Below the pieces are notes generated by a model. That model was given only the letters and a program-made list of their open reading frames with translations. It did no database searches and had not been told where the DNA came from. Below are positions 12,261 to 23,757 of a DNA stretch of 64,000 nucleotides, piece after piece. The DNA is from Odobenus rosmarus divergens (taxonomy: Eukaryota > Chordata > Mammalia > Carnivora > Odobenidae). Positions within the stretch are counted from its first letter, which is position 1. Each line of letters begins with the position of its first letter. The position numbers were made by a program, and so were the translations under genes. Location: the NCBI RefSeq assembly GCF_000321225.1, contig NW_004450584.1:648794-712793 (forward strand), read 5' to 3'.

Positions 12261-12473
12261 AATGATTTTATTTATTTATTTGTTTATTTATTTATTTATT
12301 TATATCAGAGAGAGAGAGACAGAGAGAGCAAGAGAGAGCAAGAGCGGGGAAGGAGAGGGAGAAGCAGACTCCCTGCCGAGCAGGGAGCCCGATGCAGGGC
12401 TCGATCCCAGGACCCTGGGATCATGATCTGAGCCGAAGCAGATGCTTAACTGACTGAGCCACCCAGGCACCCC
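12261..12473 (-). repeat. Can-SINE with expanded ATTT tail
   Basis: Minus-oriented; the tail has grown into repeated TTTA units (12265-12303), followed by a GA-rich tract and the usual ACCCAGGCACCCC end. Confidence 0.9.
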
Positions 12474-12479
12474 AAGATT

Positions 12480-12589
12480 GTTTATTTTTTTACTTAAATA
12501 ATCTCTACACTCGCTCAACATGGGTCTCGAACTCACGACCCCAAGACCAGGAGTTACACACTCCACTGACTGAGCGAGCCGGGTGCCCC
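12480..12589 (-). repeat. Old tRNA-SINE fragment
   Basis: AATCTCTACACTCGCTCAAC, GGGTCTCGAACTCACGACCC and GAGCCGGGTGCCCC mark a minus-oriented older SINE type. It adjoins the younger copy directly. Confidence 0.75.
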
Positions 12590-12626
12590 TCTTGACAGAG
12601 ACCATTAAAAAACAAAACAAAACAAA

Positions 12627-12990
12627 GCTCAACTGAGTAAATTTAAAGATCTAATTGGCTTTATTCAGTGATTCATGAATTAGGCAGCATTCCATCTAGT
12701 GAATAGAAGGGAACTCTGAGGTGCTGTATAAAATGGAAGGCTTTAATAGGCAGAGAGGGGTGGGTCAAGGGAGTCATAAGCAAAAGAAATTATTATTTCA
12801 GGCGAGGTCACCTTCCTTTGTGGTAAGGGTGAGGATCTATCATGCAGATTACCTTCTAGTGTTGATCAGGAAATTCCAGACTGAGGGGTTGAAAATTCTA
12901 CTCTAGGAGAGGCTGAAACTGCAGTTGGGTTAGTTATTAAGTCTTGATGGGGCTTAGCAAGAGGGACTCCACTTTGGGCCTGTTGTTTCT
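12627..12990 (-). mobile_element. ERVL-type LTR fragment
   Basis: CTCAACTGAGTAAATTTAAA and GGCTTTATTCAGTGATTCAT match what I recall of a common mammalian ERVL-class LTR read antisense. Borders and subfamily are uncertain. Confidence 0.45.
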
Positions 12991-13348
12991 TTTTATCAAC
13001 ACACTGAGGTACCACCCTGTCTCTTTTCTCACCAACCCTGGTGTTGCAGACTGGGATCCTGGCCCACCAGCTGACATCCTAGGTTCTTTCTCCTGGTCTA
13101 GGATCTCACACAAAGCCAAACTGTCCCCTCCTACCAAGGAGGGTTCAGGTAACTATTCTTGGTTCTTTCAGGTTTAACACTCTGGACTCTTGACTGAAGA
13201 GAATCATTTCCTGGGGGAGCATTTCTTTATTGTGGAAAACCAGACTCTCAAGGGTGGTTTTAATTAGTCAGCATGGTAGAACATTACTAATTAACTGGCT
13301 GGATTTGATTATAATCCTCCCATGAAAGAATCAGATCCTCAGTAATCA

Positions 13349-13592
13349 CCATAGCAAGTTGAACGGGGCCCCCTCAAAGATCTGTTTCCTGAAACTTGTG
13401 AATGTAACCTTATTTAGAGAAAGGGACTCTGCAGATTAACTAAAATAAGGTTCTTGAGATGAGACCATCAAGGATTATGGGTTGTTCTTAATTCCAATGA
13501 GGCAGAAGATGTGGTGAAGAGACAGAGGCAGGGTTTGCGATCCTGCAGCCACAAGCCAAGGGATGCCTGGAGCCACCAGAAGCTGGTGTAAG
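13349..13592 (+). mobile_element. MLT1-type LTR fragment
   Basis: GAATGTAACCTTATTTAGAG and GTGAAGAGACAGAGGCAGGG, with ACAAGCCAAGGGATGCCTGG, follow the MLT1C/D order. It is 3' truncated. Confidence 0.65.
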
Positions 13593-13995
13593 GGAGGGAT
13601 GTCACAACAAATTGTCGCAAACTGTGTGGCTTAAAACATCCGGAATGTGTTCTGACACAGCTTTAGAGGCCTAAAGTCTGAAATCAAGGTGTTGAAGGCT
13701 CTAGGGTTTGATCATTTCTTGCATCTTCCAGCTTCCGTTGGCTCGAGGCTCCCTCAGCTTGTGGCCCCTCACTCCAGTCTCTGCCTCTGTTCTGACAGAG
13801 CTTGCTCCCATGTGTCCCCGCTTCTGTGTCTCTTCTTGTAAGAACACTTGTCGTTGTATTTCAGGTAACACTGGAGAACCTATTCCAAAATGTTTAACCT
13901 GATTACATCAGCAAAGACCCTTTTTCTCTAAATAAAAAAGGTTCTGGAGGTTAGGACATGGACATATGACCTTTCTGAGGGACGGAATCCAACCC
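13593..13995. repeat. Ancient interspersed repeat, unassigned
   Basis: The signature GTCACAACAAATTGTCGCAA with GTGTGGCTTAAAACATC, and later CTTGGCATC-like and GGTTCTGGAGGTTAGGACAT, belongs to a widespread old LTR-like repeat that I cannot name with certainty. Confidence 0.4.
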
Positions 13996-14204
13996 TCTCA
14001 TTCCCATCCAGTTTCTCAGTGTCTTCTCTTACTCCCCCCTGGGGCCATGTTTTATCCCATTTTATTTGTAGCTTGTTGTTGTCTTGTTTATACCAGATTC
14101 TCAGGAATCTTTAATGAACATTCTTTCTCCCAAGAATATTTGTTTACCTTGGGATTTCACTCTTAGTAGTGAAGTCTCCTATGGAGTCTCAAGATTAATA
14201 ACAC

Positions 14205-15020
14205 AAGAAACAACAGATAGTGGCAAGAATGCAGAGAAAGGGGAACCCTCCTACACTGTTGGTGGGAATGCAAGCTGGTGCAACCACTCTGGAAAACAGT
14301 ATGGAGGTTCCTCAAACAGTTGAAAATAGAGCTACCATACGATCCAGCAATTGCACTACTGGGTATTTACCCAAAGGATACAAAAATACTAATTTGAAGG
14401 GGCACCTACCCCCCAGTGTTTATAGCAGCATTACCTACAATAGCCAAAATGTGGAAAGAGCCCAAATGTCCATCAACAGACAAAAGGATAAAGAAGATGT
14501 GATATACATATGCAGTGGACTATTACTCAGGGCAGGTCTTTCTGCCCACGGGTCCTGTCCCCATGCTTTAATAAAACCACCTTTTTGCACCAAACAAACA
14601 AACAAAACAAAAACAAAAAACCAATGGAATATTACTCAGCCATCAAAAATAATAAAATCTTGCCATTTGCAATGAGGTTGATGGAGCTAGAGAATATTAT
14701 GCTAAGCATAATAAGTTAGTTAAAGACAAATACCATATGATTTCATTTATATTTGGAGGTTAAGAAACAAACCAAACAAACATAGGGGGGGAAATAGAGA
14801 CAAACCAAGAAAGAGACTCTTAAGTATAGAGAACAAACTGCTGGTTACCAGAGGGGTGGTGGGTGGGGAGATGGCTAGATGGGTGATGGTCATTAAGGAG
14901 GGCACTTGTTGTGATGGGCATATACCTGAGACTAATGGGGGGCAAAGTCAGCAAGGAGGGGAATGGCAGTTATTACATTCTGTAATAACTCACTGGAATT
15001 TAAATAGAAACTTAAAAAAG
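14205..15020 (+). mobile_element. L1 LINE 3' end (ORF2 tail and 3' UTR)
   Basis: GGTGGGAATGCAAGCTGGTG, CTACTGGGTATTTACCCAAA and ATCAACAGACAAAAGGATAA are the end of L1 ORF2, followed by GTTGATGGAGCTAGAGAATA and a carnivore-type 3' UTR to about 15,020. Frames are broken. The retrocopy at 14531-14621 interrupts it, and a 33-bp foreign segment (14937-14969) lies near its end. Confidence 0.85.
14531..14621 (+). mobile_element. Retrotransposed LTR-terminated RNA inside L1
   Basis: The segment GGCAGGTCTTTCTGCCCACG through CTTTAATAAAACCACC and TTTTTGCACC equals the U3/R end of the local LTR family and stops where an RNA polyadenylated by that LTR would stop. A 30-nt A-rich tail follows. CAGTGGACTATTACTCAG (14513-14530) and CAATGGAATATTACTCAG (14622-14639) flank it as a target-site duplication, 16 of 18 identical. 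Confidence 0.75.
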
Positions 15021-15256
15021 AAAAAGAAGGAAACCTATGGTGCCCCATTGGGTAGTGAGGAGTGGATATTTGTGGCTACTCATACCAAGAGTCCCAGGAA
15101 GAGCATTCAGGAGATGTGGCCATTGGTCTGAATGGTTCTGCATTAAATCAGCCACCTGGTCAACCCTGAGGTCTTACTATCAGGACCCTGACCAAGGTGT
15201 TCATGAGTCTCATGTTCTAAAGCTCTAAAGCTGGCTCTCCATGAGGCAAATTCCTT

Positions 15257-15463
15257 GTTTTTTCTTCCTCCTCCTCCTCTTCCTCCTTCTTCTTCTTGAA
15301 AGGGAGAGGGGTGGGGAGGGCAGAGGGAGAGAGAGAGAGAATCTTAAGTAGGTTCCATGCCCAGCACAGAGCTGACCCAGGGCATGAAATCACAACCCTG
15401 AGATCATGACCTGAGCTGAAATCATGAATCAGACACTTAAGGGACTGAGCCACTCAGGCGCCC
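15257..15463 (-). repeat. Older Can-SINE
   Basis: A minus-oriented copy with a CTCCT/CTTCTT-rich tail, GAGATCATGACCTGAGCTGA and CTCAGGCGCCC, flanked by (G/A)AGGCAAA(T/A)TCCTT at 15243-15256 and 15464-15477. Confidence 0.85.
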
Positions 15464-15734
15464 AAGGCAAAATCCTTTTATGTCTTTCCTACTGTTTTTA
15501 GCCCTTGACCTTTAATAATGGCTTCTGTGCTTGGGGTTGTGCTGGTCTCCTGTTTCCAAAGGTTGTGTGGATAAATTGTGATTACAAATGTGTTGGAAGA
15601 CTGGTTTCCTGGGAATAGGGAACAGAGTCAAATACACATACTTTAGCCTAAATTATTTCATGTCTTTTGAGACTCTCTACCTCATCTGCTTCAAAATGAG
15701 GGGCTAGAAGAGCCCCTCTGACGCTCATTTCTTT

Positions 15735-15921
15735 TTCTTTTGTTTTTTAATGTTTTATTTATTTATTCATGAGAGTCAGAGAGAGAGAGAGAGAGAGAGG
15801 CAGAGGGAGAAGCAGGCTCCTTGCCTAGCAGGGAGTCCGATGCGGGGCTCGATCCCAGGATCCCGGGATCATGACCCGAGCCGAAGGCAGACGCTTAACC
15901 ATCTGAGCCACCCAGGCGCCC
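15735..15921 (-). repeat. Can-SINE
   Basis: A full minus-oriented copy flanked by the 17-bp duplication CTGACGCTCATTTCTTT at 15718-15734 and 15922-15938, without mismatch. Confidence 0.95.
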
Positions 15922-15938
15922 CTGACGCTCATTTCTTT

Positions 15939-16786
15939 GGGGGGCAGGGGCCTGCCCTTCCTGTGACTCTGCTATTTTGTTGACAGCTTTGTGCCAATGG
16001 GGCATCCAGAAGAATCCACACGGACAGCGACAAGGAGCCGGCCTCCTGGGAAAGCGCCCCAGTCGTATTAAGGGCTTAGTGAATGCAGCGAAGTGAGTCA
16101 GTGTGCTCGCCCAAAGCATTTCTCTTCTTTAGGCTGATGAAGAATTTGCAAACATGCACCTGGGCTGCAAACCATCTAAGAAAAGGCAGGAAGGGGGTCA
16201 CATGGTGGGAGTTTCCTCAGCTGGGAACTGAAGGAAGCATGACTAGGTCACTGTCAGCAAAGACCACTGGGGTTTCCAGTTCCTACGTCTAACACATAGA
16301 ATGCGAAGTTTAGCACAAACTGAGGAAGGTAATTGTGGATGGGAACAGCAGTATTCCCCTGTAGCCCCAGGAGGAGTCTGTCTGGAGCAACAGAGAGTTC
16401 CCTATTTGTTGCCTAGTGTTTGACATGCTCATACCCCCGTTCACCACTCCTTTACATCTGGGAATCCGCTAAGACACGTAGAGACAGGCTTTCCCTGTTG
16501 TAGACACAAAGGGGGAGGGTGCAGAGAAATACCTTCTCGAAAATCACATGGTATTAAACCCAATCACCTGCAACCCTTTACCACACCAGGGCTAACTCCC
16601 TGAGTACGAAAGATTTCTCGAAAAGTTCTCTTTTCGGAGTTGCCTCTGGTTAGAAACGTTTATGATTTGAAGGTCTGATGCGTGAGAACATTCACCTGCA
16701 GGCATTCCTTCCCAAGGTTTGAGCTTGAGTCTCCATCTGGAGACTAAAGTCATGGCCATGTAGTGTTTTGTTTTTTTTTCTTTTTT
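15939..16786. other. Intergenic, nothing recognised
   Basis: Mixed sequence with only short ORFs. A T-rich run at 16770-16787 adjoins the next LTR. Confidence 0.45.
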
Positions 16787-17108
16787 TGCAGGGGTGGTGT
16801 TGGTGTTTTGGTGGGGTGTGGAGCCAACGGCCACAAAAGAATTCTGGAGACGGCTTCAGTGCAAAAAGTGGTTTTATTAAAAGTACAGGGACAGGACCCG
16901 TGGGCGGAAAGAGCCGCTGCGGCCCTGGGATTACTTCCCTTGGGGTTGGTGGGAATAAAATAAGGGAAGTTCCAAAAGGCCTTTCATATGCTAAAGACTC
17001 ACAGGATCTTGGAGGAATGTCCCACTGCCTATATCTCAAGAATTTGTCAATGGGCTGCCGGTTATAAGGACCTCTCTCTACATTTCCTTCTGCCTGTTTC
17101 CCACATCA
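16787..17108 (-). mobile_element. ERV LTR, copy C
   Basis: On the minus strand it runs TGATGTGGGAAACAGGCAGA ... CGCCCACGGGTCCTGTCCCT, TTTTAATAAAACCACTTTTT and ends near CACCAACACCACCCCTGCA. This is the best-bounded copy of the family and shows the R-region sequence copied at 14531. Confidence 0.7.
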
Positions 17109-17954
17109 ATGGGGCTGATCTCCTGGCCTGCCCGGTGCCACCTTGGCATGCATCATGGGGGTGCGGGGGGGATTGGCATTGGTCAATACAAAATCATGTC
17201 CTTAGGGAGGAGCCCACCATCTTTGAGTAAAATCCTCAAAGCCAAGGCCACTTTGTTGTTCTCCTAGTGTATGATTGTGCGATTCTCTTAGCTGCTTGAA
17301 ATTGGGGTGGATCAGAAGTACTAGTTAGTACTACTAAAACCAGCCATTCCCAGGAAAGCGCCTGTCCTGCAGGCGGTTGTCCTCCAGGGCCAGTGGCTTC
17401 TGCCGCCCGCGGCGTTTCTGTGAAGCTCGCAAGCTGACATCCATAAGTGAACCAGCACAGGCAGGTGCAGCCAGGATGGGGCATGGGGCAGTGGGGACAG
17501 GACAGGAGCAGAATGGGGCCACCTCCCCGAGACATTGAGGCACAATAATGAATATATCTGCTCTCTGTCCCCAGTTCCTGCACAGAATCTGGAGGGGCAG
17601 AAATGTCTTTGTTATGCTGATGAGGCGATTCGTGCTGAGGGTCGGGGGTGTAGCCTCAGGATGGGGCTGGTCACCAGGAAAAGCAAGCACTTGACGAAAG
17701 GCTTGGGACCTCAGGCCAAACCCAGCTCTGGGGCGGGGAGGAGGGAGGAAGGTGCTGGAGATGGCCTCAGTCAGTCACATGGGGCACTGTAATGAAATTC
17801 CGACCAGAACTCGGAGTGGCTCAGCTCTGGGGAGCTTTCGGATGGGGAACACAGTGTTGTGCTGGGAGGCGGATGCACCCTGACTCCACAGAAAAAGGGC
17901 ACAGAGCTCTGCACTCGGACCCTCCCTGCCCCTGCCCTGTGCATGCCTTCCATG
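17109..17954. other. Intergenic, nothing recognised
   Basis: ORFs of up to 118 codons on the minus strand have no domain and no splice context, so I treat them as chance. Confidence 0.45.
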
Positions 17955-18260
17955 TGGCCGGTCCTCCGTCGTACCTTTCTAATAAAAACTGACCGTAAAG
18001 ACAGTGCCTTCAGTGAGTTTGCTGCAAGATGAGGGGTCATTGGAGCCCCGATTTGCAGCCAGCCCAGAAGAAGTAAGAGTGGCCCCTGAGACATGTGGTT
18101 GACACCCAAAGTGGGGACCGTCTGGTGCAGGATTCTGCCCTTGAAACTGCGGGATCTGATGTTAATCCCCAGTTAGTCAGAGTCCGGATAGAAGTGAATT
18201 GTTGGACGCTCACTCGGGGTAAAAGAACTGGCATTAGGACACTAAGTGGCCGGCTGTCCT
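17955..18260 (+). mobile_element. LTR-like remnant (ERVL/MaLR type)
   Basis: CTAATAAAAACTGACC is followed by GTGGTTGACACCCAAAGTGG, GGGATCTGATGTTAATCCCC and TAGTCAGAGTCCGGATAG, the 3' part of a common ancient LTR. A related segment lies near 61.0 kb. Confidence 0.45.
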
Positions 18261-19767
18261 GGGCACCTGGACAAACTGGTTTCCAAGCCTCCACGTCAGC
18301 TCCTAGAGGGAAGAAGCGATGGGGCCCAGCCTTATATGGCACACATCAAAGTCCCATTTTAACAGACACTGAGCTGACGAGATAAACGGATGAACACATT
18401 GAGGTTCCTGCCTTTGGTGAGAAGCTGTGGAGAAAATTTTGAGAAGCTGCACTATTATCTACGTGCCCTCTTATTCCCAGCTACAACGTGGGTCTGTGCT
18501 CCCCTTCTCTGAGCCCCAAGCCTGCCTACCTGCCTAACAGCTTTTCACAGGACAGGGCAGCTACACACGGGGACTGGAGACTGCCTTCAGGAAGCTGCCC
18601 CCCAAGCCATGCACCCCTGACCGGGTGGCTGTATTTGCTGGAACACCTGGTCTGCTTCTATAAATTTGGTGAGTGCACATGCAGACTTTGGGCTTCTTGA
18701 GCGCAGACTAAAGGAAGTTGGTAGTGAAGGTTTCAGATCTTGACCACAGAATATCATCCTAATAGCAGCCAAGCCGTTTTAGAAAAATACGAGTAGCCAA
18801 AAGGGCCACAATATAAATACGGTCCAGCCACCCTCCGTCCCCATCTCCCATTGCTATCCTGTCCACCCCACAGCTAGAGGACTCAGTGTTTGGCTGAAGA
18901 TGCAAAGTGCTGGTAGGATTTCCACCTGACTTTATATACTTTCCCACTGCAAATGGTCTTCTTGGGGAAACAGCCGGGGAAAACGCAACTATCCAGAAAT
19001 CTCACTCTGATTTTACCTTCACAATGGGCTGGAGGCAGATCGGCCTCTCCTTAGAGCCACACTTTCAGAAGCGCTCCACCTTACTTTGGGTGGGACCAGC
19101 TCGCCCCAGCTACAAGTTGTCTTTTCTGACCTGTATGGTTTTCGAGCAGGCATCCCAGTCCCTCCATATTTTGACAGGATGGAGCAAGACCTGAATATAT
19201 ACCTTGTTATTTTTTTAAGCAGAACGTGAAAAACAAAGGCAATCCCTTGCCAATTGCTTGTGTGGTGAGACAGCCCCTGCCTTGAGGAGGTCTCCCGCCT
19301 GCCTGTGAGCCCCTCGGCTGCAGCTAAAATATCGCGGGTAAGCCCCTGGCTCTTCACACTTGTGTGTTCCTGAGGAATCCGCTTTCTCATCTCCTCTGCA
19401 GAGAGTTCTGCCTCTTACGTGGAATTTCTGCGGCTTCAATGCACTGTGGTAATTATATGCACATTACACATGGTGCCCTGTTGTAGGCTACGGTTTCCAG
19501 AGAGGATTGAGTTCCCAGTGGGTGCTGGATGGTCAGAGCAGGTATGGATGGACCCCCAGGGCTCTGCCCTTGATGAACTCCTGATCTCTAATCACCAATG
19601 TCTGGAGGCTGGGTGCCCTGCGAGTGGGGTGGGGCAGCAGAAGGCCCGGATCATCCAGTCTTTCCCCCACTGCCCCTTCCCTGCCCAGCCTGCCTTCTTG
19701 ATCCCTCTTCCTAACTTGTAGCCTCATTACATGGAGCACTGGTGGGCACTGACCATTCCTTTATTTT
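18261..19767. other. Intergenic, nothing recognised
   Basis: No coding exon, RNA gene or clear repeat was recognised. ORFs reach 123 codons (minus, 19.0-19.4 kb) without any family resemblance. Confidence 0.45.
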
Positions 19768-19963
19768 TTAATTTTTTTTTAAACATTTATTTATTTTAGA
19801 AAGAGCACGTGGGGACGGTGGGGGTTAGAGGGAGAGGGAGAATCCTCAAGCCAACTCCCCTCTGAGCGTGGAGCCCAACGGGGCTGGATCCCAGGACCCT
19901 GAGATCACGACCTGAGCTGAAATCGAGTGGGCGGCTTAACCGACTGAACCACCCAGGCGCCCC
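19768..19963 (-). repeat. Old Can-SINE
   Basis: TAAACATTTATTTATTTTAG, an AGAGGGAGAGGGAGAATCC tract, GAGATCACGACCTGAGCTGA and CCACCCAGGCGCCCC show a minus-oriented older copy. No clear target duplication was found. Confidence 0.88.
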
Positions 19964-20334
19964 GACAGTGTCAACTGTTTCTTTGCTAGTAGAAAACGTG
20001 CCTAGCCTTGTTAGATGGGACTGGAGACAGTCAATTCCCCTACACTACTCTGCAAGCCGAAGAGCTTGCGCCTGGTCCAAGTTCCTGGGTTTTGGCGGAG
20101 GAGGGAAACCATCTCAGGGGGAGAGCACCTTGGACCAATCCCCAAGTCTAGGGCTGGTGTGCACTTGCACCCTCTCTTCCGTCTGTGTCAAGGTGTGACT
20201 TAGGAATGGCAAGAGACCCCCCTGGCACTGGTCTTTGTTTTGCCCCAGGTGGGGTAAGAGGTCAGGAGACAGAGGAGATGCCAAACCCTGGCAGTCCTGG
20301 GTTAAGTGGCTATGGCGTTGATGTGGTTTTGGAA

Positions 20335-20745
20335 TACAGGTGGGGTTTGGTGGGGTGCAGTCCAGAGGCGACGACCAAAGAAAGAATTCTTGAGGTGTCT
20401 TTGGTGCAAAATGGTGGTTTATTAAAGCACGGGGACACGGCCCATGAGCAGAAGGACCTGCTGCCCCAGGGTGGTGAGGGGAGGCTGAGTATATACTATG
20501 GGGTTCGGGCGGTAAGGAAAAGGGGAGGTTTTGCAAGAACTTTCACGTATTAAAGAAGACATGCAGGAGGATACTGGGGGCTTTGTTGTCAAGTTAAGGT
20601 TGTTTTCCCTTCTAGGAAGCCATTAACAGTCGGATCACTGAGAGCTTCCCGGAGGAACGTTACATGCCTCCTATCACACGCCCTTATCAATGGGCTGTAG
20701 GCTTAAAAGAAATTCAATTTTATGTACATTTCCTTCTGCCTCAGC
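20335..20745 (-). mobile_element. ERV LTR, copy D
   Basis: The minus strand carries CCGTGTCCCCGTGCTTTAAT with AATAAACCACCATTTTGCAC, a TATA-like AGTATATACT position, and TTTCTTTGGTCGTCG at the 3' side. It is the most diverged of the four copies. Confidence 0.65.
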
Positions 20746-22203
20746 CTCTGTCAACTTTTTCAAGGGATGGGTGACGTTAGGGCTTCAGGAAACTGAGTTA
20801 CAGGTCTCCGGAGGTCAGGCTATTGATAAGAAAGCTTCTTCATTGTAAATCACGAGGATATTTGTCAACTGCGGGAGACTCAGGTCTTGCAGGATTGTGA
20901 TCTCTGTAAGTTAACCATTTGTTTTTCCTTTAGGGCCCCCAAGAGTGCCTGAGGAATGTCACAAATATCCCAAAGTGGGGGAGGGTTGTGGGGTGTCAGC
21001 TTCTGCTCTGTCCTCTGCGAGCCTTCCGTTCCCTCATCACTGTGACTGGGTGTGTAAGCTCCGCCCGGTGTAGGGAAACCCTCTCTCCTCCAGACAGGGT
21101 CATGTCAGGCGACTGAAACTGAGACCTCAGTTTCCCAAAGCGATGTCTGACGTCCCGAAGGCCCGTTTCCAGTATCCTTGCACCTCCAGCTCTCCAACCG
21201 AGTGACCCTCTCTCAGGCTGTGTTTTTTTTTTTTAATACAATTAAGTCTAACACGAATATGTTAATTCAGTGAGTTTTTATTATGCACCTGTTAAGTTGG
21301 TGGGAAGAATGCCAAGGGGTGAGAGGAACAGGGAGGGCAGATGGTCCTCAGATGTGCGGTCTCTGAACCTCATGGCAAGGCAGACCCCTCACCTGCCTGC
21401 CCAGCCCCCACAGGGGGAGGGAGGAACCAAGCGGGCCAGCTCTCCTCTCTGGAGCTTCCCGCACTGCGGGTAGCCCTGGCTTCTCACGCGTGGTATGAAC
21501 CTGGGACCTGAGCTCCATCGCCCAGGAAGGTCTCCCGGGGCAACGTCAACTCCCGGTTTCCCAGGCGCCCCAGTCAGCTCTGGGTCAGTGAATGCAAGAA
21601 GGCCGCACGGTATTTGAGGGGCACCCGAAGAAATGCACAGCCTGTTACATAGATTCCATTTGTTTCTTATTTAGGACCTGACTTTACACATAAAATACAC
21701 TGGTGAGTTGAACGATGCTCTTTTTAGGCAAGATTCTGACATGGGTGGGTTAATACACTCAGCACCAACAGAACCTTTGGGCAAGAGCTCAGGTGGATGG
21801 GAAGTCGGGCTTCTACTTGGAATTTCCACTCTCTTAGGCTTAAAAGATTTAGGGGTTCCTTCTCCCAAGAGGCAAGCTATTTAGAAACAAAGAGCCCCAA
21901 TAGTTTTGTTGAGGGTATGACCAAACGGTTTTATTGCATTTACTGTCCCTGGCTAGGTGGCGGCATCTACGCAGGTACGGAGCTCGATGGCAGGACCTGG
22001 TAATGCTCACTGGGTTTGGGGGAGTGGCGTCTCGATGTGGCAGTGAAATGTCACCCGATAAGGGGAACGGGTGGCTGAGGGGCCCGGGCATACAACTATA
22101 CGGGACACCCGGCCTGGAAACAGGAGCTTGGGTCTGAATCCGGCCAGTCTGTATGGATTCTCCTGTGACCTGGGAATGACAGCAGCCTTGCAGGACTGGC
22201 CGG
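20746..22203. other. Intergenic or distal 3' UTR
   Basis: No exon is recognised. It holds two of the three candidate ZNF496 poly(A) signals (minus strand, 21277 and 21930). Confidence 0.4.
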
Positions 22204-22560
22204 TGTTGTGGGTTGAACTGTGTCCAAGCCCACAACTTGTAGGTTTACGTCCTAACCCCGGTACATCAGTGTGACTTTATTTGGAAATACAGCCATGGCG
22301 GATGTCATTAGCAAAGACAGGAACAGATAGGAGTCGGAAGGGTAGGTCTTACATATGGTTGGTGTCCTGGGAGCGAGGGCAACATGGACACAGACACACA
22401 CCACGTGAAGATGAAGCACGGATGGGGTGACGCTTCTACAAGTCATGGCGTATCAACTGCCCGCAACCACCCGCCAGAGCAGACACGGGACACACATGCT
22501 TCCTCTCAAGGACCCAACGCTGTGGGCACCTCCATGTCTGACTCTTGCCTCCAGATCTCA
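22204..22560 (+). mobile_element. MLT1-type LTR
   Basis: GTTGTGGGTTGAACTGTGTC, GTGACTTTATTTGGAAATAC, GGTTGGTGTCCTGGGAGCG and TGGACACAGACACACACC follow MLT1C/D order. Its antisense supplies one AATAAA usable by ZNF496. Confidence 0.7.
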
Positions 22561-23454
22561 GGGGAGGCATCTAAGCCATCTCATTTTTATAGCAACCCTA
22601 GCAAACAAATGGGACCAGAGGCTGAGTCAATGCTCACGGAACGCCATGTCCCCTGCCCAGCTCACCCAGACAACACTGGGGGCTGAGCTCCCTGTTCCCA
22701 GACCAGGTGGGATGGGTTGGGGACAACACTCCACCCCCCCCCCCCCGTGACTACTTATGAAGGGCCTCCCAGGTTACAGACACATTTTGGGGAGGGTGTG
22801 CAACAGTGTAAAATGTGGGCTTTGCCTTCAATGACCTCATGTTCCCTAATAACCAGACACTATGACAAGTAAAAGGGTGGGACCGTCTACCTGTGCAGGG
22901 AACAGTTGGCCCCCACCGAGGCTCCTGATGACGGTGGATTGTTCCTATGGCCAGACGGTGATGGGGGACTGACTTCTGAGGACAGGATACGCGGGGTGCC
23001 TGGCCCTGCCGCCCACATGCCCCAAGGGGACATCTGTCCACGGCCTTCCCCCCAAGCCCACCCCCACCCCCGAAGCTTCTTGCTGTCACGCAGAAGTGCA
23101 GTTACTCCCAACCTCAGGATGGAGGAAGGGACGATGTGGAACAGGGCTTTATGGGCGTGTGTTTAGACTGGCTGACAAGGGACACGGCCCCGGGGGTCAC
23201 CACGGTGGGGAGCGTCCCAGTCCCTCCCTGCTTGGAAAGCAGTGCAGGGGGTTCTCGAAGACCTGGAAAGATGGAAGAGTCAAAGCTGGTGGAGACAAGC
23301 CCTCCCCGCTTTTTGGCATAGCATAGACAGAACAAATGCTCAATCGGCCACTATCTCGTTTCTACCTGAGAGCAAAGGGGAGGAGGATTGTGACTCTGTC
23401 CTGGGGGAGGAGCATGGCGGGCGGGGGGTGGGACCAGTCAGTAGCGGGGAGGGA
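22561..23454. other. Probable 3' UTR region, no repeat recognised
   Basis: It contains a C homopolymer at about 22733-22746 and no coding signal. Confidence 0.4.
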
Positions 23455-23757
23455 GGGATGCCGCCCTGCCTGGGGGGATGCGCCCTGCCCGGGGAAGGGG
23501 GGGTGGCAGTGCGCCCTGCTGGGGTGGGGGGACATGCGCCCTGCCCGGGGAGGGGGTGTGGGAGTGTGTCCTGCTCCGGGGGAGACGCGCGCCCTGCTCC
23601 GGGGGATGCGCCCTGCCCAGGGAAAGGGGGGTGGTAGTGCGCCCTGCTCCGGGGGAGGGGGAACACGCGCCCTGCTCCGGGGGGATGTGCCCTGCCCGAG
23701 GAAGTGGGGGTGGCAGTTCGCCCTGCTCCGGAGGAGGGGGGACGCGCGCCGCAACCC
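23455..23757. repeat. GC-rich minisatellite next to the ZNF496 stop codon
   Basis: Irregular tandem copies of a motif like GCGCCCTGCTCCGGGGG alternate with G-rich spacers (GGAAGGGGGGGTGGCAGT type) over 300 bp. The array ends 12 bp from the stop codon, so it would be the start of the 3' UTR. The plus strand, which is the template strand, carries many G-runs of 3-7 and could form quadruplexes; the RNA would be C-rich. Long plus-strand ORFs here are products of the repeat. Confidence 0.85.

Noticed and set aside
17236..17690. Minus-strand ORFs of 115-118 codons
   Set aside because: Overlapping chance frames with no domain, no splice context and no similarity I recognise.
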